Shown here piece by piece: positions 1 to 8,480 of a DNA stretch of 64,000 nt. Numbering within the stretch: position 1 is the stretch's first letter; the number at the start of each line of letters is the position of its first letter. The position numbers and the translations under genes were made by a program. This DNA comes from Clostridiales bacterium S5-A14a (GTDB taxonomy: Bacteria; Bacillota; Clostridia; Peptostreptococcales; Anaerovoracaceae): assembly GCA_000758905.1 (NCBI GenBank), contig JRNA01000014.1:1-64000 (forward strand), written 5' to 3'. Below the pieces are notes generated by a model, which saw only the letters and a list, made by a program, of their open reading frames with translations, had not been told where the DNA came from and searched no databases.

Positions 1-386
1 CAGCAAAGAAAAGTATTTATGTTATAGATAACTATATAGGCTTGAAAACCTTAGAATTATTAAGAGCTGCAAAAGACAATGTTGAAATTATAGTCTTTAG
101 CGACAATGTGAAAAATAAAGATATGCTTACAAAAAACATCCTAAATGATTTTAGAAGAGATTATCCAAATATCAACTTAAAAATGAAGGTTGCAGGCAAA
201 AAATATCACGATAGATATATTGCAATAGACTATGGAACAGAAAATGAAGCCTTTTATCTTTGCGGAGCTTCATCAAAGGACGCAGGAAATAAAATATCAA
301 GTATTACCAAGATAGAAGAATCCTCTAAGGATATGTATCATACAATGTTTGGTGGAATGTTAAACAATAAGAATTTGAAAATTTAA
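1..386 (+). CDS. ORF6N/RhuM-like protein, C-terminal part with PLD-like fold (partial at window edge)
   Basis: The frame is open to the left edge (first full codon at base 3), so the TTG at 42 is not a real start and the gene begins outside the window. The visible ~127 residues run from IYVIDNYIGLKTLELL, through IIVFSDN and a KKYHDRYIAID segment, to FYLCGASSKDAGNK. This pattern is typical of the C-terminal part of ORF6N/RhuM-type virulence-associated proteins, where HDRY followed by a GAS/KD segment resembles a degenerate phospholipase D half-site. Such genes are common passengers in clostridial ICEs. Function is unknown; a role in DNA-level interference is only a guess. Family assignment rests on memory of the motif order. 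Confidence 0.6.
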   Translation, partial: AKKSIYVIDNYIGLKTLELLRAAKDNVEIIVFSDNVKNKDMLTKNILNDFRRDYPNINLKMKVAGKKYHDRYIAIDYGTENEAFYLCGASSKDAGNKISSITKIEESSKDMYHTMFGGMLNNKNLKI

Positions 387-428
387 TATGCAGATAACAG
401 AATAGACAGTTATATGAGCTTTAAGCAA

Positions 429-460
429 GGCGGTAGAAGTAAAAATCTATCGTCTTTTTT
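429..460 (+). terminator. Terminator-like hairpin ahead of tnpW
   Basis: Arms GGCGGTAGA and TCTATCGTC enclose an AGTAAAAA-type loop and are followed by six T. It sits about 20 bases before the ribosome binding site of the next gene. The loop and lower stem resemble the hairpins at 13446 and 10037, so it may be an attenuator that belongs to an ICE-wide series rather than a plain operon end. Confidence 0.6.
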
Positions 461-487
461 AATTGCAACAAACAGGAGGAAAACTAT

Positions 488-673
488 ATGCAAGAAAATA
501 AAAATGAACAGAATACAGGAACAAAGACGATAAAGAAAATTGGGAAAGTAACCTATGAGGTTGTTGTCCACTTTAATGAAAATGCAACGGAAACCATGCA
601 AGACAAATTAAAACGCATAATGCTTAGAGAAATGGAGATGGAAAAACATCAAAAAGGCGATAAAAATGATTAG
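488..673 (+). CDS. TnpW-like transposon-encoded small protein
   Basis: A 61-residue protein preceded by an AGGAGG site. The core KKIGKVTYEVVVHF, then ETMQDKLKRIM, matches the TnpW family of small proteins found beside coupling-protein genes in clostridial conjugative elements. No catalytic residues are visible and the family role is unknown. Its stop lies only about 12 bases before the broken front of the virD4-like gene, so a deletion has brought the two together or removed everything between them. Confidence 0.65.
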   Translation: MQENKNEQNTGTKTIKKIGKVTYEVVVHFNENATETMQDKLKRIMLREMEMEKHQKGDKND

Positions 674-684
674 AAAGTCCTTGA

Positions 685-1497
685 CAAGTTGTTACAGGAA
701 AAACTGCCAAGTCTATTCTAATATCTTGTGGAGCAAGACTTGCCCCTTTTGACATAAGAGAGCTTAGAGAACTAATGAGTGAAGATGAACTTGAGCTTGA
801 TACACTGGGAGATAGAAAGACAGCACTCTTTGTCATTATCTCCGATACAGATGATACTTTTAACTTTGTTGTATCTATTATGTATTCTCAGCTATTTAAC
901 TTACTATGTGATAAGGCAGATGATGTATATGGAGGAAGATTACCTGTTCATGTAAGATGCCTACTTGACGAGTTTGCAAACATTGGCTTAATTCCAAAGT
1001 TTGAAAAACTGATAGCGACAATCCGTTCCAGAGAAATATCAGCGAGTATAATTCTTCAAGCACAATCTCAGCTAAAGGCAATCTATAAAGATAATGCTGA
1101 CACAATTGTGGGCAACTGTGATAGTACCTTGTTTCTTGGTGGCAAGGAAAAGACCACATTAAAGGAACTTTCCGAAACACTGGGAAAAGAAACGATAGAT
1201 TTATATAACACATCGGAAACAAGGAGTAATCAAAAGAGTTTTGGACTTAATTATCAAAAGACAGGTAAGGAGCTTATGAGCCAAGATGAAATTACAGTCA
1301 TGGATGGCGGTAAATGTATTTTTCAGCTTCGTGGTGTCAGACCTTTTCTATCGGATAAATTCGATATTACAAAGCATAAGAACTATAAGCTGCTTGAGGA
1401 CTACGACAAGAAAAATTTGTTTGACATAGAAAGCTATATGAAGCGAAAAGGAAAAGCAAAGCTGAATAGAGAAACAGTTATTACAAGAGTGCAGTAA
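685..1497 (+). pseudogene. VirD4/TraG type IV coupling protein, front half deleted
   Basis: The readable frame starts after a stop at 682-684 and has no ribosome binding site at its front. It runs from VTGKTAKSILISCGARLAPF through ELELDTLGDRKTALF (Walker B neighbourhood), HVRCLLDEFANIG, and SIILQAQSQLKAIY to GNCDSTLFLGG and the RGVRP region near the end. These are the motifs of the second half of VirD4/TraG ATPases, which in intact ICEs are about 600 residues. The membrane segments and the first Walker A motif are absent. A shortened product could start at the ATG at 775. Without the front half, DNA delivery to the secretion channel is unlikely to work, so the ICE is probably not self-transmissible in this form. 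Confidence 0.8.
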
Positions 1498-1527
1498 GTC
1501 TAAAGAACATAGATTTGCTGCTTTTTT
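1491..1527 (+). terminator. Hairpin overlapping the coupling-protein stop codon
   Basis: Arms GCAGTAAGTCTA and TAGATTTGCTGC pair with a few G-T wobbles and are followed by six T. The stop codon of the virD4-like frame lies inside the left arm. It precedes the AGGAGG site of the next reading frame by about 20 bases. Confidence 0.55.
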
Positions 1528-1601
1528 ATTACTCAAAGTCAGGAGGTAAGATGATAAGAATACGAAGTCCCACTAAGAAAAAAGTAAATAGGATGAGCAT
1601 C

Positions 1602-1638
1602 AGCGATTGGAAAAGAAAAAATTCCGGTCGCTTTTTTT
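1602..1638 (+). terminator. Hairpin in the ssb leader
   Basis: Arms AGCGATTGGAA and TTCCGGTCGCT with an A-rich loop and seven T. It lies between a strong AGGAGG site with ATG at 1551 and the ssb start at 1665. A frame opened at 1551 runs through the hairpin into ssb without a stop, so translation of this leader could open the hairpin, or the leader could be part of a longer ssb product. Confidence 0.55.
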
Positions 1639-1664
1639 ATTTAAACGAAAAGGAGAAATTTTTA

Positions 1665-1976
1665 ATGAAGCAAGAAATGATTAACATCAATGCCAATTTA
1701 TTGGCAGAGCCCACTTTTTCAAGTTTTGACAAAGAGGGAGAAACTGTTGAGGTTGCAAACTTCACGCTTGTAAAAAAGTACGGGAAGGGCAAGGAGTATA
1801 TCAACTGTGCAGCCTATGGAGAAAAATCGGAGAAAGCAAAGGACTTTGAAAAAGGCGATTTGATTCATGTCTTTGGTTACTTTAAGAAGCGTGAAAAAGA
1901 GGGAAAGACTTACAAAAACTTTGTAGTGAAGTCATATAACAAGATTGAAAAGAAAGAAGAAAGCGAGGAGGAATAA
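1665..1976 (+). CDS. ssb: Single-stranded DNA-binding protein, short ICE type
   Basis: From the ATG at 1665 (AAGGAG site) the protein has 103 residues: an N-terminal strand with MININANL, a core VEVANFTLVKKYGKG, NCAAYGEKSE, GDLIHVFGYFKKRE and an acidic tail EKKEESEEE. That is a single OB-fold SSB with an acidic tip, as in ICE-encoded SSBs that coat transferred strand DNA. An in-frame ATG at 1551 with a stronger ribosome binding site would add 38 basic residues; I prefer 1665 because the OB fold starts there and a terminator-like hairpin lies in between. It heads the transfer operon with the Maff2 gene 3 bases downstream. Confidence 0.75.
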   Translation: MKQEMININANLLAEPTFSSFDKEGETVEVANFTLVKKYGKGKEYINCAAYGEKSEKAKDFEKGDLIHVFGYFKKREKEGKTYKNFVVKSYNKIEKKEESEEE

Positions 1977-1979
1977 ATT

Positions 1980-2195
1980 ATGGAATTTTTTACACAGGCA
2001 GTTAATGTATTAAAGATTTTGGTAATGGCAGTAGGTGCAGGACTTGGAGCATGGGGTGTTATCAACCTGATGGAAGGATATGGCAATGACAATCCGGGGG
2101 CAAAATCTCAAGGTATTAAGCAGCTTATGGCAGGAGGCGGTATTGTCCTTATCGGACTTAAGCTGATTCCACTTCTTGCCAATGTACTCAAGTAA
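1980..2195 (+). CDS. Maff2 family mobile-element protein (VirB2/pilin-like)
   Basis: A 71-residue, very hydrophobic protein with two membrane segments, roughly residues 9-30 (GAGLGAWGVINLMEG) and 45-68 (LMAGGGIVLIGLKLIPLL). This is the Maff2 family, always found between ssb and the TrbL/VirB6 gene in Tn1549-like ICEs. By size and topology it resembles VirB2 pilins and may form part of the transfer channel; this is inference from position. Confidence 0.75.
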   Translation: MEFFTQAVNVLKILVMAVGAGLGAWGVINLMEGYGNDNPGAKSQGIKQLMAGGGIVLIGLKLIPLLANVLK

Positions 2196-2214
2196 GAAGA
2201 AAAGGAGAGCTTAG

Positions 2215-3078
2215 ATGTTTGGAATATTCGACAAGATAGAAGAATTTTTTAAGGAACTTCTACTGGGCGGTATCCAAGCAAACTTAGAGTCCATGTTTCT
2301 TGACATCAACGATAAAGTTGGTGCAGTTGCAACAGATGTAGGAAAAACTCCCATGGGGTGGAACGGAGATGTATTTGCCTTTATCAAAAGCATTAACGAT
2401 TCCGTCATTATTCCCATAGCGGGACTAATCATCACAGCAGTCCTTTGTATCGAACTTATCAATATGGTAATGCAGAAAAACAATATGCACGATACAGATA
2501 CCTTTGAATTTTTTAAGTACATCATTAAGATGTGGATTGCTGTATGGTTAGTATCTCATGCTTTTGAGTTTTCAATGGCAGTCTTTGATGTGGCACAACA
2601 TATGGTAAATAAGGCGGCAGGGGTGATAAATACCTCTGCCACCGTTTCCGGAGATCAGATAGTGGCAATGATAGATACCTTAAAAGAAAAGGGGCTTGGA
2701 GAGCTTGTCATGATTCTCTTTGAAACCTCACTCATAAAGGTTGCCATAGAGGTAATTTCCATTGTAATCATGCTTGTGGTTTACGGAAGAATGTTTGAGA
2801 TATATGTTTACTCATCGGTTTCAGCCATTCCATTTGCCACAATGGGAAACAAAGAGTGGGGACAAATTGGAACAAACTATATCAAAGGACTATTTGCACT
2901 TGGGCTACAAGGACTCTTTTTAATGGTTTGTCTTGGAATATACGCAGTATTAGTTAAGACAATACAGATAACAGATATACACACAAGTACCATGACGATA
3001 CTTGGATATGCGGTTTTGCTGGGACTAATGATGCTAAAGAGCGGAACTCTGGCCAAAAGCGTATTAAATGCACACTAA
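2215..3078 (+). CDS. TrbL/VirB6-like conjugal transfer membrane protein
   Basis: 287 residues with an AAGGAG site. After an amphipathic front it has several long membrane segments: about 62-82 (VIIPIAGLIITAVLC), 105-125, 170-190 (VAIEVISIVIMLVVYG), 225-250 (LFALGLQGLFLMVCLGIY) and 262-280. The topology and place after Maff2 match the TrbL/VirB6-type protein of Gram-positive ICEs (CD0411 group), thought to form the inner channel of the type IV secretion system. It sits in a tight operon with the downstream small membrane protein and PrgI. Confidence 0.75.
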   Translation: MFGIFDKIEEFFKELLLGGIQANLESMFLDINDKVGAVATDVGKTPMGWNGDVFAFIKSINDSVIIPIAGLIITAVLCIELINMVMQKNNMHDTDTFEFFKYIIKMWIAVWLVSHAFEFSMAVFDVAQHMVNKAAGVINTSATVSGDQIVAMIDTLKEKGLGELVMILFETSLIKVAIEVISIVIMLVVYGRMFEIYVYSSVSAIPFATMGNKEWGQIGTNYIKGLFALGLQGLFLMVCLGIYAVLVKTIQITDIHTSTMTILGYAVLLGLMMLKSGTLAKSVLNAH

Positions 3079-3095
3079 CAGAAAGGAAGGATAGG

Positions 3096-3359
3096 ATGAT
3101 CAAAAGAAAAACAGTATTTACAGCAGTAGTAATCGGAGCAGGTGTTATAGCGGTGATTGATAGAATCAAACTTTTTAGCAAGATTAATGACTTGGAAGAA
3201 AGAACAAAAGATATCGGTCGCTGCCATAATGACTTTTGTATTTTGCAGGAAAGATATAACAAAAATACAGATAAACAGATAGAAAGCATTCAGGAAGAAA
3301 TCGGCTCTGTTTATGAACACATGGCAGAGCTTTCAAAGGAAAAAGAAGATGGGAGGTAA
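3096..3359 (+). CDS. Small membrane-anchored coiled-coil protein of the transfer operon
   Basis: 87 residues with a GGAAGGA site. One membrane segment (about residues 6-25, FTAVVIGAGVIAVID) is followed by a charged helical region rich in E and K that could form a coiled coil. I do not recognise a named family. It lies 3 bases before the PrgI gene, so it is part of the transfer operon and is probably a structural accessory. Confidence 0.55.
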   Translation: MIKRKTVFTAVVIGAGVIAVIDRIKLFSKINDLEERTKDIGRCHNDFCILQERYNKNTDKQIESIQEEIGSVYEHMAELSKEKEDGR

Positions 3360-3362
3360 GTT

Positions 3363-3752
3363 ATGGCGTATGTTCCAATCCCAAAAGACCTAAAGAAGGT
3401 AAAAACAAAGGTGGCTTTTAACTTAACCAAAAGGCAGATGATAGGTTTCACACTCGCAGGACTGGTAGGACTACCAGTCTATTTATTTATGCGAAAGGTT
3501 GTTCCAAATGATATAGCCGTCATATTTCTCATTGTGTCCACACTCCCTATATTTTTCATCACTCTTTTTGAAAAGGATGGACTGACATTTGAGAAATATT
3601 TTAAATATATTTACCTTCATAAGTTTTATCAGCCACAAAAAAGAGTGAGAAAGGAGGTTTACCTTGAAAGACAAAAGAAAGATTCAGCAGGTAAAGTTAG
3701 AACAAAACAAAAAGATGTTAAGAAGTCAAAGACAGGACTTAAAGCAAAATAA
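3363..3752 (+). CDS. PrgI family protein (VirB3-like)
   Basis: 129 residues. It starts MAYVPIPKDLKKVKTKVAF, followed by LTKRQMIGF and two membrane segments (about 30-48 and 53-72), then KDGLTFEKYFKYIYLHKF and a basic tail. This is the PrgI family, the VirB3-like partner of VirB4 in Gram-positive conjugation systems. Its last 89 bases overlap the start of the VirB4 gene in another frame, which couples their translation. Confidence 0.85.
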   Translation: MAYVPIPKDLKKVKTKVAFNLTKRQMIGFTLAGLVGLPVYLFMRKVVPNDIAVIFLIVSTLPIFFITLFEKDGLTFEKYFKYIYLHKFYQPQKRVRKEVYLERQKKDSAGKVRTKQKDVKKSKTGLKAK

Positions 3753-6093
3753 GGGAAAATCTAAAAAAGATAAAGGCGGGCTACTTGACCTTATTTTTAG
3801 AAAAGAACCAAAAAGATATACTGTCGAAGATACCATTCCCTATCTTAGACTCTTAAAAAGCGGTATATGTCAGCTTGACGAAAAGCACTTTAGTAAAAGC
3901 ATAGCCTTTCAGGATATTAACTACCAACTTGCTTTAGATGAAGATCGAGACTTGATTTTTAATCAGTTTGCAAACTTTCTAAATTCCTTTGATCCGAGCA
4001 TCAGTATTGAGTTTTCATATATCAATCAACTTGGACGAAACGAAGAAATGAAGTCGGCAATTCAGATACCGGATAAAAAGGACGGTTTTGACGATATACG
4101 TCTTGAGTTTAGAGAGATGCTTAAAAGTCAGATTGTAAAGGGAAATAACGGACTGAAAAAATCAAAGTATGTAACCTTTACAGTAGAAGCGGATAATTTA
4201 GAGCAGGCAACATCAAAACTTGAAAGACTGGAGATAGATATATTATCTAATCTAAAGAGTATGGGAGTTCGTGCGGAAAGTTTAAGTGGGGAAGAAAGAC
4301 TCAAGATTCTTCACGATATATTAAATCCCAATAAGACCTTTGAGTTTTCATACAAAAATCTGAGGAAAAGGGAAAGCACTAAAACATACATTGTGCCTGA
4401 TGAATTTAACTTCACGCCTTCAAGGTACTTTAAGTTTGGAAAATTTATCGGGGCAGTAAGTCATTTTCAAATTCTTGCAAGTGAGCTTTCAGACCGTATG
4501 CTTGCCGAGTTTTTGGATATTGATGATAACATCAATATTTCCTTTCATATTAAGGCAATCGACCAATCGGAAGCTATTAAAATGGTAAAGAGAAAAAATA
4601 CCGATATTGACAAGATGAAGATTGAGGAAAATAAGAAAGCGGTAAGAAGCGGTTATGATATGGACATTCTTCCATCGGACTTAATCACCTATGGAGAAGA
4701 TGTAAAAAGCCTCCTAAAGGACTTGCAGACAAGAGATGAACGAATGTTTGTGGTAAGTATCGTCTTTATGAACTTTGCAAAAACGGTGCAAAAGCTTGAT
4801 AACACAATCTCTCAGATAAGTTCCATTGCAAATAAGCATAACTGTAAGCTGAAAAGACTTGACCATACGCAAGAACAAGGACTTATCAGCGTGCTACCTC
4901 TTGGCGTAAACAAGATTGAGATAGATAGAGGACTGACAAGTTCATCTACGGCAGTCTTTATGCCCTTTACTACAGAGGAGCTTTTCATCAATTCAAGTAA
5001 CAGTCTTTATTACGGACTAAATGCCTTAAGCCATAACCTGATTATGGCAGATAGGAAAAAACTCAAAAATCCAAACGGTCTAATCCTCGGAACTCCCGGA
5101 AGTGGTAAATCCTTTAGTGCTAAAAGAGAAATGGCAAATGCAATTTTAGTAACGGACGATGATGTGATTATCTGCGATCCAGAAGGAGAGTATGGAAACC
5201 TTGTAAGACAATTTAATGGAGAAGTCATTAAAGTCAGCAGTAAGTCCAAAGATTACCTGAATCCCCTTGATATAAATATGAACTATGGCGATGGGGATGC
5301 GCCACTGAAAGACAAAGCAAACTTCATTATGAGTATGCTGGAGCTTGTAGTTGGTGGCAGTGGACTTACGGCAGAAGAAAAGTCCGTTATAGACAGGTGC
5401 TTACCTAAGATTTACGAAAAGTATTTTGATAATCCAACTCCTGACAATATGCCAATACTGCAAGACCTATACGATATGTTAAAAGGACAGGAAGAAAAGG
5501 TCGGTAAAAAGCTGGCAACGGAGATGGAAATCTATGTATCAGGTTCCCTTAATGTCTTTAATCACAGGTCAAATGTGGACTTAAATAAGAAACTCCTGTG
5601 CTTTGATATTAAAGAGCTTGGAAGTCAGCTAAAGAAAATAGGAATGCTTGTTATACAGGATCAGGTGTGGAATAAAGTATCTCAAAATAGAGGAAGCAAG
5701 GCTACAAGGTACTATATAGATGAGTTTCACTTGCTATTAAAAGATGAGCAGACAGCATCTTATTCTGTGGAAATATGGAAGCGTTTTAGAAAATGGGGAG
5801 GTATTCCAACAGGTATTACGCAAAATGTCAAAGACCTACTTATGAGTAAGGAAATTGAAAATATCTTTGATAATACCGACTTTGTCTTAATGCTCAATCA
5901 AGCGTCAGGAGACAGAGAAATTTTAGCAAGAAAACTTAAAATCTCACTTCCTCAGCTTAGATATGTTACCAACTCAAATGAGGGAGAGGGACTACTGTTC
6001 TTTGGAAATACCATTGTTCCATTCCTTGATAAGTTCCCGAAAGATACAATTCTCTATCAGAAGATGACTACCAAGCCTGAAGAAGTGAGGTAG
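3664..6093 (+). CDS. VirB4/TraE-type conjugation ATPase
   Basis: 809 residues from a TTG with AAGGAGG seven bases before it, inside the end of the PrgI gene. The C-terminal half has Walker A GTPGSGKSFSAKRE (about residue 478), DVIICDPEGEYGNL, and Walker B RYYIDEFHLLLKDE, then GITQNVKDLL and an FVLMLNQASGDRE segment. This is the VirB4 family ATPase that powers assembly of the type IV secretion channel at the membrane. Length is normal for the family and the gene looks intact. Confidence 0.9.
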   Translation: MKDKRKIQQVKLEQNKKMLRSQRQDLKQNKGKSKKDKGGLLDLIFRKEPKRYTVEDTIPYLRLLKSGICQLDEKHFSKSIAFQDINYQLALDEDRDLIFNQFANFLNSFDPSISIEFSYINQLGRNEEMKSAIQIPDKKDGFDDIRLEFREMLKSQIVKGNNGLKKSKYVTFTVEADNLEQATSKLERLEIDILSNLKSMGVRAESLSGEERLKILHDILNPNKTFEFSYKNLRKRESTKTYIVPDEFNFTPSRYFKFGKFIGAVSHFQILASELSDRMLAEFLDIDDNINISFHIKAIDQSEAIKMVKRKNTDIDKMKIEENKKAVRSGYDMDILPSDLITYGEDVKSLLKDLQTRDERMFVVSIVFMNFAKTVQKLDNTISQISSIANKHNCKLKRLDHTQEQGLISVLPLGVNKIEIDRGLTSSSTAVFMPFTTEELFINSSNSLYYGLNALSHNLIMADRKKLKNPNGLILGTPGSGKSFSAKREMANAILVTDDDVIICDPEGEYGNLVRQFNGEVIKVSSKSKDYLNPLDINMNYGDGDAPLKDKANFIMSMLELVVGGSGLTAEEKSVIDRCLPKIYEKYFDNPTPDNMPILQDLYDMLKGQEEKVGKKLATEMEIYVSGSLNVFNHRSNVDLNKKLLCFDIKELGSQLKKIGMLVIQDQVWNKVSQNRGSKATRYYIDEFHLLLKDEQTASYSVEIWKRFRKWGGIPTGITQNVKDLLMSKEIENIFDNTDFVLMLNQASGDREILARKLKISLPQLRYVTNSNEGEGLLFFGNTIVPFLDKFPKDTILYQKMTTKPEEVR

Positions 6094-6096
6094 CCT

Positions 6097-8229
6097 ATGG
6101 GAAAAAAGCTGAAAAAGGATTTTAGGGAAAGGCATAAGGCAAGTCTTGAAAGAGAAATGATCCATAGTGAAACATTTACTACATCTGAAGAAAGCAAGCT
6201 AAAGCATAACGATGATTACAGAGGAAAAATCGTCCATGACAAAGACAGATTTCAGGACAAGGTTCATAAGAAAATAAACAAGGTAAGTTCTGATAATGAA
6301 AAGGCTTATGGAACATCCAAGAGAAACGCAAGATATAGAGCTTCTGATAAGGATAGTGCAATTGCTGTAAGTGAAACAGGAAGATCGGATTATATTACGG
6401 AGGTAAAGGATGGAAAAATCTATGATCCTTTAGAAAAAGACCTTGATAATGACGGGATTATAGACAGATACGATAATGACTTTAGGGACAGCGACTACTT
6501 TGAATCGATCTATGATGTGGATGATAATCTCCATAAAAAAGATGAGTTTTTTGGAAGTTCCTCTATAACTCATGAGGCTAAAAAGAGAAAGTATAAGAGA
6601 AAAAACTACACCGAAAGCCTTTATACAAGGAAAAAGGACGATGCACCAAAGGAAAATAAATCTGAAAGTAAAAAGACTGGAAAAGATGCTGCAAGCGAAA
6701 AAGTTCATAGCAGCCTTTCTAAAGAGCAGAGGAAAAAGCTAAAGAAAGATATGGTAAAGGTATCTGCCCTTTCAGGACTTGCCAAAGGAAGTGAAACCGT
6801 AAGGGATTATCTTTCTCATGGAAGTGATGAGAATAAAGGGGTGGAAGCAGGAGAAAAGACGGCGGACGCAAGCTCTAAACTCATTCATGGCATAAAGAAA
6901 TATTCTGATAAGAAAAAGGCGAAGAAAGGATACGATCTTACAAATAAGGATTATAAAATCAGGAAGCGAAAATCGAAGCTTGAATTTCGTGATGCCAAAG
7001 AGGAACTGAAAAAGACGAATGAATATAAAAGAGCAAATGCCTATAAAAGATTTCAAAAGAAAAATCAGGTAAAGGTAGCCATTCGTCGTGAGAATAAGTC
7101 AAGAATCAGAGATCGGATTAAAGAAAACCTCATTGGCTCGTTGAAAGGCTCAAAGAAATTTATAGTAAGAAAAGCAAAGGGACTTATGATTATTTTCATA
7201 GGTCTTATTATTTTGGGAACTTTCTTTATCAACTTTGCAGGAACGGGAATGACAGGCTTTATGAACTCCACAAGTTCTGTTCTTACAACAAGCTATTTGT
7301 CAAAGCCAAATGTCCTAAATGAAATCAATCAGAGCTTTTCTGCTATGGAGAGTGAGCTTCAAAATGAGGTTGATCATGTCAAAAATAACTATCCCGGCTA
7401 TGACGAGTACATCTTAAATAATACAGAGTATATCGGTCATAATATTCATGAGCTTTTATCCTACATTACATCAAGGTGCGGAGAGGTAAAGAGTGTATCG
7501 GAAGTAGAATCCATATTAAAAGAATTGTTTGAGTCCATGTATGACCTTGAATATAGGGAAGAAGTTGAAATCAGATACAGGACAGTTACAGAAACCTATA
7601 ACGATGAAGATGGCAACGAACATACCGAAAGTCATGAAGAACCTTATGAGTATAAAAAGCTCATTGTAACGCTGCATAAAAAAGAGATGGACAGCATTAT
7701 CCGAAAGATATTTGCTGATTATCCCGATAACTTAAAGCACTATGAAGCCTTATTCCTTGCACAAGGAAATATGGGAGAAGCCTTTGGAAATTCTGACCTT
7801 ATCAGTGCAAATGGTGGCGTAGGTGGTGGAGTTGAGTATGAAGCATCAAGTGAAGTTCAAAAGAAGATTGTTAATGCTGCATACATCACGCCATCTCCGG
7901 GTGCAGGCTGGTGTGCCATGTGGGTTTCACAGGTCTATCAAAATGCAGGTCTTGGATATATTGGCGGAAATGCCTGCGATATGTACAGAAACTATACTTT
8001 TACATCAGACAGGTCAAAACTCAAGGTGGGAATGCTTGTAGCGGTGGAAAGCAGTAGTAGTGGAAGCACAGCAGGACTTACCTATGGTCATGTAGGAATT
8101 TATATTGGAGATGGTAAAGTTATGGATAATATTGGACGAATAAGAGTAACCACTTTAGACAATTGGATTGCGTCTTTCTGCAAGCATCATCCCGTAGGAT
8201 TTGGATTCCCACCAAACGTAAAGAAATAG
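6097..8229 (+). CDS. Transfer-associated cell-wall hydrolase with C-terminal NlpC/P60-CHAP-like domain
   Basis: 710 residues, 3 bases after VirB4. The first ~350 residues are highly charged (K, E, D) and look disordered. A single membrane segment lies near 363-385 (GLMIIFIGLIILGTFF). The outside portion has a linker of about 200 residues and a C-terminal domain with catalytic Cys in GAGWCAMWVSQVYQ and His in TYGHVGIYIGDG, the order expected for NlpC/P60 or CHAP peptidases. Family members act like VirB1, opening the peptidoglycan for the mating channel. The long charged N-terminal region is typical of ICE versions. Confidence 0.8.
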   Translation: MGKKLKKDFRERHKASLEREMIHSETFTTSEESKLKHNDDYRGKIVHDKDRFQDKVHKKINKVSSDNEKAYGTSKRNARYRASDKDSAIAVSETGRSDYITEVKDGKIYDPLEKDLDNDGIIDRYDNDFRDSDYFESIYDVDDNLHKKDEFFGSSSITHEAKKRKYKRKNYTESLYTRKKDDAPKENKSESKKTGKDAASEKVHSSLSKEQRKKLKKDMVKVSALSGLAKGSETVRDYLSHGSDENKGVEAGEKTADASSKLIHGIKKYSDKKKAKKGYDLTNKDYKIRKRKSKLEFRDAKEELKKTNEYKRANAYKRFQKKNQVKVAIRRENKSRIRDRIKENLIGSLKGSKKFIVRKAKGLMIIFIGLIILGTFFINFAGTGMTGFMNSTSSVLTTSYLSKPNVLNEINQSFSAMESELQNEVDHVKNNYPGYDEYILNNTEYIGHNIHELLSYITSRCGEVKSVSEVESILKELFESMYDLEYREEVEIRYRTVTETYNDEDGNEHTESHEEPYEYKKLIVTLHKKEMDSIIRKIFADYPDNLKHYEALFLAQGNMGEAFGNSDLISANGGVGGGVEYEASSEVQKKIVNAAYITPSPGAGWCAMWVSQVYQNAGLGYIGGNACDMYRNYTFTSDRSKLKVGMLVAVESSSSGSTAGLTYGHVGIYIGDGKVMDNIGRIRVTTLDNWIASFCKHHPVGFGFPPNVKK

Positions 8230-8240
8230 GAGGTAACAAT

Positions 8241-8480
8241 GTGAAACGAGAATTAACGGTAGTGAAAAACAAAATAAAGAAGTTGAAGGATAAAAAGGCT
8301 CTGATTGATGAAGAATTGGAGCCTTTATTTATTCGTGAAGAAGAACTTGAAAACGAAGAAATCATTGCCATTTGCAGAAAGAACAACATTACAATCAGTG
8401 ATTTGATGGCAAAGGTAAACAGACAAAGAGTAGAAATGAAAAAGGAGAAGTCAAATGAAAACCAGTTGGAAAAAGAATAA
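8241..8480 (+). CDS. DUF4315 family protein
   Basis: 79 residues from a GTG with GGAGG nine bases upstream; the frame is open further back, but the ribosome binding site selects 8241. It is an all-helical charged protein (KRELTVVKNKIKKLKDKKA, then ELENEEIIAICRKNNIT). DUF4315 proteins occur at this position, between the cell-wall hydrolase and the DUF4366 gene, in clostridial ICEs. Its end overlaps the next gene by 26 bases. Function unknown. Confidence 0.75.
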   Translation: MKRELTVVKNKIKKLKDKKALIDEELEPLFIREEELENEEIIAICRKNNITISDLMAKVNRQRVEMKKEKSNENQLEKE

